DNA of 64,000 nt from an uncultured Actinomycetes bacterium (GTDB taxonomy: Bacteria; Actinomycetota; Acidimicrobiia; Acidimicrobiales; Acidimicrobilacustridaceae), in the NCBI GenBank assembly GCA_937876315.1, contig CALEHQ010000009.1, positions 88,378 to 152,377 on the forward strand. The letters run 5' to 3'. The notes under the pieces are model-generated. The model did not search any database. It saw only the letters and a list, made by a program, of their open reading frames with translations, and was not told the DNA's origin. The position numbers and the translations under genes are program-made. Shown in pieces: positions 40,447-49,233 of this stretch; within the stretch, counting starts at the first letter, position 1; each line of letters begins with the position of its first letter.

Positions 40447-41313
40447 CGCTGCGACCAGACAACCGATCCACAAAACAGCGGTGACGCCAAGCGCTGCCAT
40501 CGTGCCGGCCCAAGGTGAGCGAACCGCCCTGTCGAGCGCAAAGACAAGTGCTCCGACAGCAACGCCGATGACGAGTCCGCCGATGTGCGCGCCAATGGCG
40601 ATACCTGGCACAGCGAACGTCAGCAGAACGTTGATGACAACGAGACCACCGATGCCATTACGCCAGACGTCAACGCCCGAGCGGCGCTGAGCGATCACTG
40701 CAGCACCCATCAGGCCAAACACTGCGCCGGATGCACCGACAGTCCCAACCGTGGGCGAAACAAGAAGTGCTCCGAAGGAGCCGCCCACGAGACAAGCGAC
40801 ATAAAGCGCAGCAAATCGGGCTTTACCAAGAAGGGGCTCAAGCTGTTTGCCGAGCAAGTACAGCAGCAGCATGTTCATTCCGAAATGCAACAGGCCCGAA
40901 TGCAGGAAACCTCCGGTGATGATACGCCACCATTGCCCGTAGGCAACGCCGAGGAACTCTACGGTCGCGCGGTTACCAGAGAGGGAGTACATCGCCCCCT
41001 GGCCGAGTGTCATCCCCTGCTCAGTCGCTCTCCCCCCACCGTTGAACAGCGATCCACCGGTCGTAACGATTGCAATGAGGCCAAGCACATTCAACGCAAT
41101 GAGTACTTCAGTGACGATCGGCCGACCGTCACGCAGCTCACTGAAACGAATCACCGGGGATTTCTTCGCTGCACCCTTGATGCATTCCGGACATTGAAAA
41201 CCAACAGATGCGGCTGTCATGCATGTGCCACAAATTGGACGATTACACCGCTGGCAACTCACACCCGCTCGATTATTCGGGTGTCGATAACAGGTCGACA
41301 TTGGTTGAGTCAT
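40429..41313 (-). CDS. Rhomboid-family intramembrane serine protease with N-terminal zinc finger
   Basis: This 294-residue protein starts with a B-box-like zinc site (CYRHPNNRAGVSCQRCNRPICGTCM...FQCPEC). Six or seven TM helices follow. The rhomboid GxSG is GASGAVFG with the nucleophile Ser, and the partner His is in GAHIGGL near the end. HSGLLHFGMNMLLLYLLG matches the HxxxN helix. The substrate is unknown. Translation probably starts at the ATG at 41313 or 41301. Confidence 0.88.
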   Translation of the reverse strand: MTQPMSTCYRHPNNRAGVSCQRCNRPICGTCMTAASVGFQCPECIKGAAKKSPVIRFSELRDGRPIVTEVLIALNVLGLIAIVTTGGSLFNGGGRATEQGMTLGQGAMYSLSGNRATVEFLGVAYGQWWRIITGGFLHSGLLHFGMNMLLLYLLGKQLEPLLGKARFAALYVACLVGGSFGALLVSPTVGTVGASGAVFGLMGAAVIAQRRSGVDVWRNGIGGLVVINVLLTFAVPGIAIGAHIGGLVIGVAVGALVFALDRAVRSPWAGTMAALGVTAVLWIGCLVAASRVVS

Positions 41314-41356
41314 TGGAACCCAACTCGCAACAACCTCAAAAGGCTTACCAAAGGGC

Positions 41357-42133
41357 TCATTGTCCCGTGAACTGCGCTTTCCCCGGCCCGTTCTCGAGAA
41401 ATGACGCCACACCGATTCGTGCATCGTTCGTGCCGAACACCTCAATGAACCCGTCTTGTTCGAGCTCAAGACCGTCAGGCAGCGAACCCTCAAGACCATG
41501 GTCAATCACACGCTTGGCGATCGCATGCGCTTGCACGGGCCCAGAAGCGAACGAGGCCGCGAGTTCAAGTGCTCGGCTCTCAAGTTCTTCAGGTTCAACG
41601 ACTTCATCGGCGAGTCCGATTCGGAGTGCTTCTTCAGCACGAACCTGGCGCCCACTCAGAATGAGGTCCTTCGCACGCGATGGACCGACAAGGCGAGCCA
41701 ACCGTTGCGTTCCGCCACCGCCGGGAATAATGCCGAGGAGAATTTCTGGCTGTCCGAACTTTGCGCTTGTTGAGCACACACGCAGATCGCAAGCAAGCGC
41801 TAGTTCGCATCCACCACCAAGTGCCGGACCGGCCACTGCAGCGATGACCACTCGTGGAATCGCCGCAACTGCGTTGAGCGCTTCGAGAAAGAGCCGACCG
41901 ATCGAACGGGCTTCATCGGGACCTGAGAACTCAGAGATGTCAGCGCCCGCTGCGAAGATTCGATCGCTCCCGGTGACGACAACAGCACCGGGTGGATTGA
42001 CTGTTAGCGCCTCCGCAACGGAACGCAACTGGCGCAGCACTTCCGAGGACAACGAATTGACCTTGCCGTTTTGCAGACGGATAACTGCGACGCCGTCATC
42101 TCTGCGCTCGACTGCAACCAATTGCTCTGACAT
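41357..42133 (-). CDS. Enoyl-CoA hydratase/isomerase family protein
   Basis: This 258-residue crotonase-fold protein has the oxyanion-hole motifs FAAGADISEF and AGPALGGGCELALACD, and PEILLGIIPGGGGTQRL with the Glu expected for hydratases. It is probably a fatty-acid beta-oxidation enoyl-CoA hydratase. The ATG at 42133 is used; a TTG at 42163 is in frame. Confidence 0.85.
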   Translation of the reverse strand: MSEQLVAVERRDDGVAVIRLQNGKVNSLSSEVLRQLRSVAEALTVNPPGAVVVTGSDRIFAAGADISEFSGPDEARSIGRLFLEALNAVAAIPRVVIAAVAGPALGGGCELALACDLRVCSTSAKFGQPEILLGIIPGGGGTQRLARLVGPSRAKDLILSGRQVRAEEALRIGLADEVVEPEELESRALELAASFASGPVQAHAIAKRVIDHGLEGSLPDGLELEQDGFIEVFGTNDARIGVASFLENGPGKAQFTGQ

Positions 42134-42166
42134 GAACAGCGACCCTATCGGTTCGCCTTCCAATGA

Positions 42167-43045
42167 TCAGCGCACGAGCGCCTGAGCTTCCACGACCCGA
42201 ACAGGAAATTCCGCCGTTCGCGTCACCGTGCCGAGCGGTTCGCCGCCCATTTCGCTTGAGGTCCATTCAACGCCCCACGTCACTGTGACACGAACCCATT
42301 CAACTCCCCCGCTCGACCACATCGACGAACGAGTGAAGGTGTGGGTACATCCCGACGATTGCTCCGAAGGTCGTCGCCACATGTCGTAGGCAACGCCTTG
42401 ATCGCACCAAAGACGTGTCCCGTCCTGAAATTCCCAGAGCGAACTCTCAGGCCACGCATCGACTCTTGCCCACGCATCACCGATTGACGCGGTCGCCCAG
42501 ACACGCTCCCATGAGCCTTCCAGCCACATCCACATCGGAAGCCCGACCAATTGCCAAGTGGGTGGATTGACTCGCGGTAGCGGTTCGGGAAGTTCCAATC
42601 TCCGCCGAGCTTCATCAGCCGCGCGTGCCGTTGCGCCTGCCCCGCCGAACGGATCACGAGGATCGAATGCCACATAGCGAGTGTGAACTCTTGCGCCTGT
42701 CGCGTCGGTGCAACCGAGCATGTAGAACTCGCCACGAATGGGATTCGTCGGGCCTGAGGCCCAATCCACGACGGGAGTGGGGTCGAGTACCGACATCTGC
42801 GGAGCAACTACTGCGTAGTAACCGCATCTCCAACGAGCGCCGCTCGATCCACTTGATCGCCACGAACCCAACGTCCCGTCCCTGGTCACAACGACGATGG
42901 CCTCTGGCGTTCCGTTGGTGATGCGGCCTAGGGCCTGGCCACCAGCGTGGTCGGCAGTGAAGCCAAGCAGTCCGCCCAGAACCACAACAACGGCGACGAC
43001 GCCATGCCCCTTACGCGCACACCACCTATACCGACGACCGCGCAT
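42167..43045 (-). CDS. Hypothetical secreted protein
   Basis: This 292-residue product has an Arg-rich start, a hydrophobic core (GVVAVVVVLGGLLGFTA) and a probable signal-peptidase site after AGGQA near residue 38. The mature part is rich in Trp and Gly and carries several Cys. I do not recognise the family. The ATG at 43045 is preceded by GGGGGTGG. It lies 33 bases upstream of the enoyl-CoA hydratase gene. Confidence 0.65.
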   Translation of the reverse strand: MRGRRYRWCARKGHGVVAVVVVLGGLLGFTADHAGGQALGRITNGTPEAIVVVTRDGTLGSWRSSGSSGARWRCGYYAVVAPQMSVLDPTPVVDWASGPTNPIRGEFYMLGCTDATGARVHTRYVAFDPRDPFGGAGATARAADEARRRLELPEPLPRVNPPTWQLVGLPMWMWLEGSWERVWATASIGDAWARVDAWPESSLWEFQDGTRLWCDQGVAYDMWRRPSEQSSGCTHTFTRSSMWSSGGVEWVRVTVTWGVEWTSSEMGGEPLGTVTRTAEFPVRVVEAQALVR

Positions 43046-43147
43046 CGCTGCCACCCCCCAGTTCGAAGGTCGCGCAGGGTACCGAGTTACCCAAGAGAAT
43101 TCGAGAGGCTCTCGAGCATTCAGTTCAAATTGCCTAGGACATTCTCC

Positions 43148-44095
43148 TCAAGCAAGGAGTTCGTTCGCCGCAGTCCATGGATCTGTATGGCGCGCGGCAA
43201 CCTCGCTACGCGCTCTTTGCCAAGCATCGCCACCAGAAAGTTCTTCTACCTTTGCTGCCATCAGTGCGTTGACAACTCGGCGGAGTTCCTGATCAAGCCG
43301 AAGCGAACGGCGACGTTCAAACTCTCCACTTTCGTGCGACCACGCGCTGTGGCGCTGAATCGCCGACCACAACTCACTGGCTCCGCGACCGTCGGTAGCG
43401 ATTGTCTGCACAACTGGCGGGCGCCACTCTGACCCCGTTCGAAGTGACAACATGCGTTCAAGATCAGCAACCGTTTCATCGACGCCAGAACGGTCAGCTT
43501 TATTCACGACGAAAATGTCAGCGATTTCCATCAGTCCCGCCTTGTTGGCCTGAACGGTGTCGCCCCATCCCGGATTCACCACAACGATTGTCGTGTCGGC
43601 TTCTCCCGCAATCTCAACCTCGACCTGCCCGACTCCAACTGTCTCGATGAGCACCCATTGCATACCTGCAGCGTCGAGAACTCGAGCCGCATCCGGAACC
43701 GCCACCGAAAGCCCGCCAAGGTGCCCGCGCGTCGCCATCGACCGAATAAAGACTTCTGCGTCGAGCGCGTGTTCATCCATTCGCACTCGGTCACCCAGGA
43801 TCGCTCCGCCAGTGAACGGAGATGACGGGTCAATCGCGAGCACTCCAATACTGACGTCGGCAGATCGCATCTCGCGGACCAGCGCCGAAGTGAGCGTCGA
43901 CTTGCCGGCGCCGGGAGCTCCGGTAATTCCAACCGTCGTTGCTGCTCCGCCAAGCGCGTGCGTGGCTTCGCTCACTGAACGAGCGTCATCACCACCACGT
44001 TCAACTTTTGAAAGGAGACGCGCCAGGGCGGACCTATCTCCAGATCTCGCCGCAACAAGGAGTGCTGCAGCGTCCGCATCAACGGGAGCCGTCAT
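43148..44095 (-). CDS. meaB: MeaB/ArgK-type G3E-like GTPase chaperone
   Basis: This 315-residue GTPase has the Walker A GAPGAGKST, the DPSSPFTGGAILGDRVRM segment, ETVGVGQVEVE and the NKAD specificity motif. MeaB protects and reloads methylmalonyl-CoA mutase, a B12 enzyme; the mutase genes are not in the window. TAGCGT ends exactly 6 bases before the ATG, suggesting a leaderless mRNA. Confidence 0.88.
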   Translation of the reverse strand: MTAPVDADAAALLVAARSGDRSALARLLSKVERGGDDARSVSEATHALGGAATTVGITGAPGAGKSTLTSALVREMRSADVSIGVLAIDPSSPFTGGAILGDRVRMDEHALDAEVFIRSMATRGHLGGLSVAVPDAARVLDAAGMQWVLIETVGVGQVEVEIAGEADTTIVVVNPGWGDTVQANKAGLMEIADIFVVNKADRSGVDETVADLERMLSLRTGSEWRPPVVQTIATDGRGASELWSAIQRHSAWSHESGEFERRRSLRLDQELRRVVNALMAAKVEELSGGDAWQRARSEVAARHTDPWTAANELLA

Positions 44096-44136
44096 GGCCC
44101 CACGCTAGGACAGCGATTGATGTCACGATCGGTTGC

Positions 44137-44403
44137 TCAGAGAGAGACTGGGGTTTCACCAATGACGTGGTTCGCCGCACCAGCATCGATGACTTCGGTA
44201 ACTCCTGGGACACGGTCGATGAGAATGCGCTCAAGACCAGCCTTTAGAGTGACCGTTGAGGCGGGACACGAGACACAGGCACCAATGAGTTCCACGGTGA
44301 CCAAACCGGTCTCTTCATTCACATCGTGCAGAACCACGTCGCCGTTATCGGCCTGAATTGCCGGGCGAATGACCTCGATGACTTTCTCGACTTGTTCACG
44401 CAC
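44137..44403 (-). CDS. NifU-like Fe-S scaffold domain protein
   Basis: This 88-residue stand-alone NifU C-terminal domain has VIRPAIQADNGDVVL and the cluster-binding CVSCPAS motif. It is a likely Fe-S carrier. The start is a GTG with TAGACT ending exactly 6 bases upstream. meaB lies 41 bases downstream and also has its own -10-like box. Confidence 0.87.
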   Translation of the reverse strand: MREQVEKVIEVIRPAIQADNGDVVLHDVNEETGLVTVELIGACVSCPASTVTLKAGLERILIDRVPGVTEVIDAGAANHVIGETPVSL

Positions 44404-44479
44404 AGGCTGAGTCTATGGAATCGGAAGGGTTACGCCACACCTAGGTTGCGATTCATTCCCACCGTGCGAGACTCTTGCC

Positions 44480-44665
44480 ATGATCGCTGCCATCCTCGGA
44501 CACCAAGGTGGTTGGGACGAAGCACTCTTTGTTCTTGTCCCAATCGCCGTTTTTGTCGGACTCCTTTCGCTCGCCAACAAGCGAGCCAAAGCCATTCAGG
44601 CCAAGCGCCTCAGCGACCAAGCCCGCCCCGCTGCAAGCGATCCCCCCGTCACCGGAGCCGATTGA
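44480..44665 (+). CDS. Small single-pass membrane protein
   Basis: This 61-residue protein has one hydrophobic helix (ALFVLVPIAVFVGLLSLANK) and a basic, Ala-rich cytoplasmic tail. GAGACT ends exactly 6 bases before the ATG. Its TGA overlaps the next ATG by one base (TGATG), so it is translationally coupled to the DsbA-like gene. Confidence 0.65.
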   Translation: MIAAILGHQGGWDEALFVLVPIAVFVGLLSLANKRAKAIQAKRLSDQARPAASDPPVTGAD

Positions 44666-45288
44666 TGGCGGCCGAGTCCGTGCACTTCTTCGCTGATCCC
44701 TGCTGCCCGTGGACATGGAACACGAGCCGCTGGCTTGTCGAGGCTGCCGACCGTTCCGGCGTTTCAATCATCTGGCGCACGCTGAGCCTGGCGGAACTCA
44801 ACAAAGACCGCGAGGTTCCCGAGCATTTCCGGCCCAAACTGACATGCAGCCGCCGGGGGGCCCGCGTACTAGAAGCGCTTCGTGCCGAAGGCCGCAATGA
44901 CGAAATGCGGGCGATGTTCACTGCGTACGGCTCGCGTCTTCATCACGACGACCACGATCCAAGCGATGACCTCATCACCACTTGCGCGACCGAGTGTTCC
45001 GTCGAAGATTCATTCGCCACCGGTGCACTCAATGACGAATCTTGGGACAAAGCAATCGCTGAATCAGTGACAGAAGCAATGGAACTCGCCGGACCCGAGG
45101 TTGGTTCACCAATCATTGCGGTCCCCGAGTTAGGACGCGGCTTCTTCGGACCAATCGTGTCTCCTCCTCCGACTGGCGACGAAAGCCTCGCCCTCTGGAA
45201 CGTGCTCACTACATCGTTGGAACTTCCTACCTTCTTCGAACTCAAACGAGGGCGGCGCGACGCAGTCGCGTTCGGCCCCCGTCCGTGA
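44665..45288 (+). CDS. DsbA-like thioredoxin-fold protein (Rv2466c type)
   Basis: This 207-residue protein matches the mycothiol-linked DsbA-like Rv2466c group: FFADPCCPWTWNTSRWL at the N-terminus, WRTLSLAELNKDREVPEHFRP and the helical insert. In that group the active site is CPWC. Here it reads C-P-W-T, so the second Cys is lost while an extra Cys precedes the first. A one-thiol mechanism with a low-molecular thiol is possible. The GTGA overlap with the next gene couples them. Confidence 0.78.
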   Translation: MAAESVHFFADPCCPWTWNTSRWLVEAADRSGVSIIWRTLSLAELNKDREVPEHFRPKLTCSRRGARVLEALRAEGRNDEMRAMFTAYGSRLHHDDHDPSDDLITTCATECSVEDSFATGALNDESWDKAIAESVTEAMELAGPEVGSPIIAVPELGRGFFGPIVSPPPTGDESLALWNVLTTSLELPTFFELKRGRRDAVAFGPRP

Positions 45289-46829
45289 CGAGACTCCAAC
45301 ATCGACACCGAGTTCCTCACGACTCGGCAAGAGCGTGGCTTGCGCCACGAAACGATGTCGTCGTCGAACGACGAACTCACGAGACTTCAACTTCTTCAAC
45401 CTTCGAAGCACATGTCGGGCCGTTCCACGAATGGCAGCGGAACGTCGAACTCAGTGTCGACACTGATGGTCACACCATTGTCGACGAAATTGTCGACTAC
45501 CGGCTCGCAGTGCCGGTGTGGGGAATCCTCTTTCGACCCGCACTTCGTCACCATCTTCGCCGACCTCCGCGAGCAGAGCAGCACCAACCTTGGTGGGCGC
45601 CGCCTGAAGCACTCGATGCAAGAGCGGCAACAGTGCTCTCCGTCCTCTGCGCTTTTGCCGTCGTCAGTGGCTACTTAGGCACACTCATCACTCAAACCCT
45701 CACCTACGCCGCCGATCAATTCGGCGCAGGGACAGGCGAACAAGGAACGCTCCTGGCGATTGTGCGCATAGGCGTACTTCTCTCTCTCGGCATCGTTGCG
45801 CTTGCCGACAGCCATGGGCGCAAACGTGTTCTCGTTGGTGCACTAATCGGCGCATGCCTCATCACCGCTGTCGGCGCCGTATCCACGGGAATGGCGTGGC
45901 TTGGGCTATCCCAAACGTTCGCAAGATCACTCTCGACCGTCGTCGTCATCCTCATCGCAGTCATGGCTGCTGAGGAAATGCCAGCAGGCACCCGAGCGTT
46001 CGCCGTATCGGTTGTAACCATGGCCGCAGCACTTGGCGCGGGATTATGCGTCCTGAACCTCGTCTATGTCGATGCAGCAGTAGGCGCGTGGCGCGTGGCA
46101 TACCTCGTTCCATTGATCGCCATCTATCCATGTCTCCAGATGGCTCGTCGACTCCCAGAATCAAAACGATATGAATCTCGCCAGCGCAGAGTGGCTGCAG
46201 CGAGCGGACCGGGACTCAAGGATCGGATTCATTGGCGAAGATTCGCATTGTTGGCAACAGGCGCGTTTCTTTGGTCGCTCTTCCTCGCGCCCGCTGCCCA
46301 GTTCCTCAACGAGTTCCTTCGAACCGAACGCGGATTCTCCGGCATTCTCATCGCCGTCTTCGTTCTTGCCACAAACACACCGGGTGGAATCGGCATTGTT
46401 CTTGGTGGAAAGTTGGCCGACCGTCACGGACGACGCGTCATCGGTGCGATCGGCATAGCCGGAGGTGTGTTGTTCACCGTCGTGTCGTACCTCTCATGGG
46501 GCTGGCCGTTATGGCTTGCATCAGTTACTGCTGCAGTTATCGGTGCAGTCGCGGTACCGGCACTTGCGGTGTATGGACCCGAACTATTCCCGACAAGCCA
46601 ACGCGGAACCGCTAACGGTGGTCTCCAAGTTGTCGCGGTGACAGGAAGCAGCCTTGGCCTGCTCACTGTTGGTTGGTTGGCAGATCAGTTAGGCGGACTC
46701 GGCCAAGCAATGGCGATCGTCGCAATCGCTCCAGCGTTGCTCGTTGTTGTCGTGTTGATCTGGTTTCCGGAGACCGCACGTCGCGAACTTGAAGATCTCA
46801 ACCCCTCGGACAAGGAACACGACCGATGA
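45285..46829 (+). CDS. MFS transporter with N-terminal partial SRPBCC-like domain
   Basis: This 514-residue protein has about 110 soluble N-terminal residues before the first TM helix. The segment GPFHEWQRNVELSVDTDGHTIVDEIVDYRL looks like the C-terminal half of an SRPBCC/START-like domain. From about residue 112 it is a 12-helix MFS transporter (ADSHGRKRVLVG and ADRHGRRVIGAIG loops, PESKRYESRQR between halves, PETARRELE at the end), closest in look to the sugar/metabolite carriers. The GTG overlaps the DsbA-like stop by 4 bases, making a three-gene operon with 44480 and 44665. Confidence 0.75.
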   Translation: MTRLQHRHRVPHDSARAWLAPRNDVVVERRTHETSTSSTFEAHVGPFHEWQRNVELSVDTDGHTIVDEIVDYRLAVPVWGILFRPALRHHLRRPPRAEQHQPWWAPPEALDARAATVLSVLCAFAVVSGYLGTLITQTLTYAADQFGAGTGEQGTLLAIVRIGVLLSLGIVALADSHGRKRVLVGALIGACLITAVGAVSTGMAWLGLSQTFARSLSTVVVILIAVMAAEEMPAGTRAFAVSVVTMAAALGAGLCVLNLVYVDAAVGAWRVAYLVPLIAIYPCLQMARRLPESKRYESRQRRVAAASGPGLKDRIHWRRFALLATGAFLWSLFLAPAAQFLNEFLRTERGFSGILIAVFVLATNTPGGIGIVLGGKLADRHGRRVIGAIGIAGGVLFTVVSYLSWGWPLWLASVTAAVIGAVAVPALAVYGPELFPTSQRGTANGGLQVVAVTGSSLGLLTVGWLADQLGGLGQAMAIVAIAPALLVVVVLIWFPETARRELEDLNPSDKEHDR

Positions 46830-46842
46830 GCGACTCGCGCGC

Positions 46843-47406
46843 TTAACGCAATTCACGCATCCAGATACGTACCTGTTCAGCAATGACCTCATCTTGACCG
46901 CGCGGATCATGAGCTCCAGGCACAACAATGAATGTGACGTTGCCCGGAATTTTTTTCAGATGCTTCGCGAATTCGGCAGGAGTTCCGAAGGGATCTTTCT
47001 CGCCACTGATGAACAAGCACGGAACTTCGAGAGCGGAAAAGTGATCGACCCTCAATACCTCGGGCTTACCCGGAGGGTGAAGCGGGTAACTTAGTAAGAC
47101 GAGTCCCGCTGCCGGGAGCCCCTCGGCAACGGCCATCGAACACATGCGACCACCGAATGATCGCCCACCCACTACAAGACGATTCGCTCGAATCTTTGCG
47201 GAAGAAACAAGGGCGGCGGCTTCAGCGACGACCGCAGCTATCGCAACAGGAGCGCGGTCAACTCCTTTTCGCCCGGCCTTACGCGCAGGAAAATCCATTC
47301 GCTCAACTGGGAGCGGCGAAAGCGCATCGGCAACAGCGCACAACGTGTGGTGGTTTCGGTCGGCACCAGCACCGGGTGCGAGAAGTAGCGCGCCCGCAGA
47401 ACTCAT
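46843..47406 (-). CDS. Alpha/beta hydrolase, KANL3/Tex30-like
   Basis: This 187-residue protein has LLLAPGAGADRNHHTL at the N-terminus, the nucleophile motif GGRSFGGRM, an acidic FISGEKDPFGT strand and His in VPGAHDPR. This is the small KANL3/Tex30 hydrolase type of bacteria; its substrate is unknown. The ATG overlaps the J-domain gene stop by 4 bases. Confidence 0.82.
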   Translation of the reverse strand: MSSAGALLLAPGAGADRNHHTLCAVADALSPLPVERMDFPARKAGRKGVDRAPVAIAAVVAEAAALVSSAKIRANRLVVGGRSFGGRMCSMAVAEGLPAAGLVLLSYPLHPPGKPEVLRVDHFSALEVPCLFISGEKDPFGTPAEFAKHLKKIPGNVTFIVVPGAHDPRGQDEVIAEQVRIWMRELR

Positions 47407-48182
47407 CGTCCGATGAGAATACGACGAGCCTCGGAGAGTTCGGCGATTCGCTGAGCCGCCCCCGCGATCTCGGCCCCATGATCGGGATGAACCTCGCGCA
47501 AACGTTCGCGGTAATTGCGCTGCACATCGCGCGATGACGGTGCGTTTGATCCGCGTGCGAAACCAAGTCGATCCAACGCCCACTTCACCGGATCGCCAAC
47601 CGCGCTTCTCGAACCGGTGACGCCCCCACGAAAACCGCTGAGCGACGCAATAAGTTCGGGGCCAACTGGGCCACCCCAAGAAATGGCGCGCCGAACAATG
47701 GCCATGACCGGCCGACGCGCCGTCGGGGCAAGTGAGCCAACCGCATACGCGGCTCCGAGAATGTGCTGCTCTGGCGCACCTCGCTCATCAAATTCAAAAG
47801 CGAGCGAATCATCGATCTCAACCAACCGGTGGGTCACAGCATCAAGTCCAACAGTGTCGACCTGCAAGCGAAACCGAAGCCGAGGCTGGGAAACACGGCG
47901 ACCGGCTTCAAGTTCGTGAGTGAGCGCTTCAAGGTCAGGAACCATGTCCGGGTCGATCTCCGCCGCAAAGCGAGCCACAACCCCTCCGAGGAGGACTCCG
48001 CCAAAGCCTGGGGATGGCTCGCAGGGAAGATGGCTGGTTCCAAGTGCGACCCTTCGGGTGGGCGCGTGAGGTCGAGAGCAGAAGATCTCAAGTTCAGCCA
48101 GCGCCACCACGGAGCGAGGGTATCGCCCTACCTGTCTGAGGATCCTGTCGGGCGGGGCCGAGGCAGTATCGTCTGCCCCCAT
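47403..48182 (-). CDS. J-domain (DnaJ-like) protein
   Basis: The C-terminal 70 residues form a J-domain with the HPD motif in LREVHPDHG and a tail typical of the last helix ([17 protein letters not shown]). It can stimulate a DnaK partner. The N-terminal 180 residues are not recognised. An ATG at 48182 overlaps the divergent glpX ATG. A GTG at 48110 is an alternative that would leave room for promoters; the start is uncertain. Confidence 0.72.
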   Translation of the reverse strand: MGADDTASAPPDRILRQVGRYPRSVVALAELEIFCSRPHAPTRRVALGTSHLPCEPSPGFGGVLLGGVVARFAAEIDPDMVPDLEALTHELEAGRRVSQPRLRFRLQVDTVGLDAVTHRLVEIDDSLAFEFDERGAPEQHILGAAYAVGSLAPTARRPVMAIVRRAISWGGPVGPELIASLSGFRGGVTGSRSAVGDPVKWALDRLGFARGSNAPSSRDVQRNYRERLREVHPDHGAEIAGAAQRIAELSEARRILIGR

Positions 48183-49137
48183 GACCGACGTGCCCCTTGA
48201 CCGCAATATCGCCCTCGATCTCGTCCGCGTGACCGAGGCCGCTGCCCTCGCCGCCAGCCGTTGGATGGGCCGTGGCGACAAGGAAGGCGCCGATGGCGCA
48301 GCCGTCGATGCCATGCGCCTTGCCCTTCGGACCGTCTCCATGGACGGAACCGTCATTATCGGTGAGGGCGAGAAGGACGAAGCACCGATGCTTTACAACG
48401 GAGAGCGCATCGGCGACGGCTCACCCCCCGAATGCGATATCGCAGTCGACCCAATCGATGGCACCACCCTGACCTCAAAGGGTCGAGGGAATGCACTCGC
48501 CGTTATCGCCCTTTCAGAAAAGGGCTCGATGTTCGATCCCGGCCCGTGCGTCTACATGGACAAGCTTGCTGTGGGCCCCGAACTCGTCGGGCTGTGCAGC
48601 ATCGAGCTCTCCCCAACCGAGAACCTCAAAACAGTTGCGAAAGCAAAGCGCATCGACATTCGCGACGTCACCGCAGTAGTTCTCGACCGCGACCGCCACG
48701 ATGACCTCGTTGCCGAAATCCGAGAAGCCGGTGCTCGCATTCGGCTCATCCCCGATGGCGACGTTGCTGGAGCGATCACGACAGCATGGCCAGATTCCGG
48801 CGCCGACATCATGTTCGGTATTGGTGGCACCCCCGAAGGCGTCATCGCCGCAGCAGCCCTGAAGGGCATGGGTGGCGAACTGCAGGGTCGCCTCTGGCCG
48901 CGCAACGACGACGAACGCAGCGCAGCTATCGCCGCTGGCTATGACCTCAGCAAGGTTCTTTCCACCGACGACCTCGTTGCCGGCGATAACTGTTTCTTCG
49001 CTGCCACCGGCATCACCGACGGCGAACTGCTTAAGGGCGTTCACGTCAGCGCCGGTTTCGTTTCAACCCAGTCTCTTGTGATCCGCTCTAAGACCGGCAC
49101 AGTTCGACTGATGAACGCTCGTCACCGCCAGAACTAA
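48181..49137 (+). CDS. glpX: Fructose-1,6-bisphosphatase class II
   Basis: This 318-residue GlpX protein performs the gluconeogenic hydrolysis of fructose-1,6-bisphosphate. The metal-binding motifs are clear: [16 protein letters not shown], the DPIDGTT loop and [12 protein letters not shown]. The ATG at 48181 gives the normal family length. Its start codon interleaves with that of the J-domain gene on the other strand (CATG, 48180-48183). Confidence 0.95.
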   Translation: MTDVPLDRNIALDLVRVTEAAALAASRWMGRGDKEGADGAAVDAMRLALRTVSMDGTVIIGEGEKDEAPMLYNGERIGDGSPPECDIAVDPIDGTTLTSKGRGNALAVIALSEKGSMFDPGPCVYMDKLAVGPELVGLCSIELSPTENLKTVAKAKRIDIRDVTAVVLDRDRHDDLVAEIREAGARIRLIPDGDVAGAITTAWPDSGADIMFGIGGTPEGVIAAAALKGMGGELQGRLWPRNDDERSAAIAAGYDLSKVLSTDDLVAGDNCFFAATGITDGELLKGVHVSAGFVSTQSLVIRSKTGTVRLMNARHRQN

Positions 49138-49233
49138 GGCATTCGGCCCCACAATGCGGGCGAAAAGCCAAGGGAAACACGTTCTCGCCGCCCCGACCGT
49201 TGCACAGGCTCGGAGACGGAGTTGAATGAACCC

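Noticed and set aside
41208..42185. 325-codon plus-strand frame
   Set aside because: It is antisense to the enoyl-CoA hydratase gene, Ser/Arg/Pro-rich as expected for a shadow frame.
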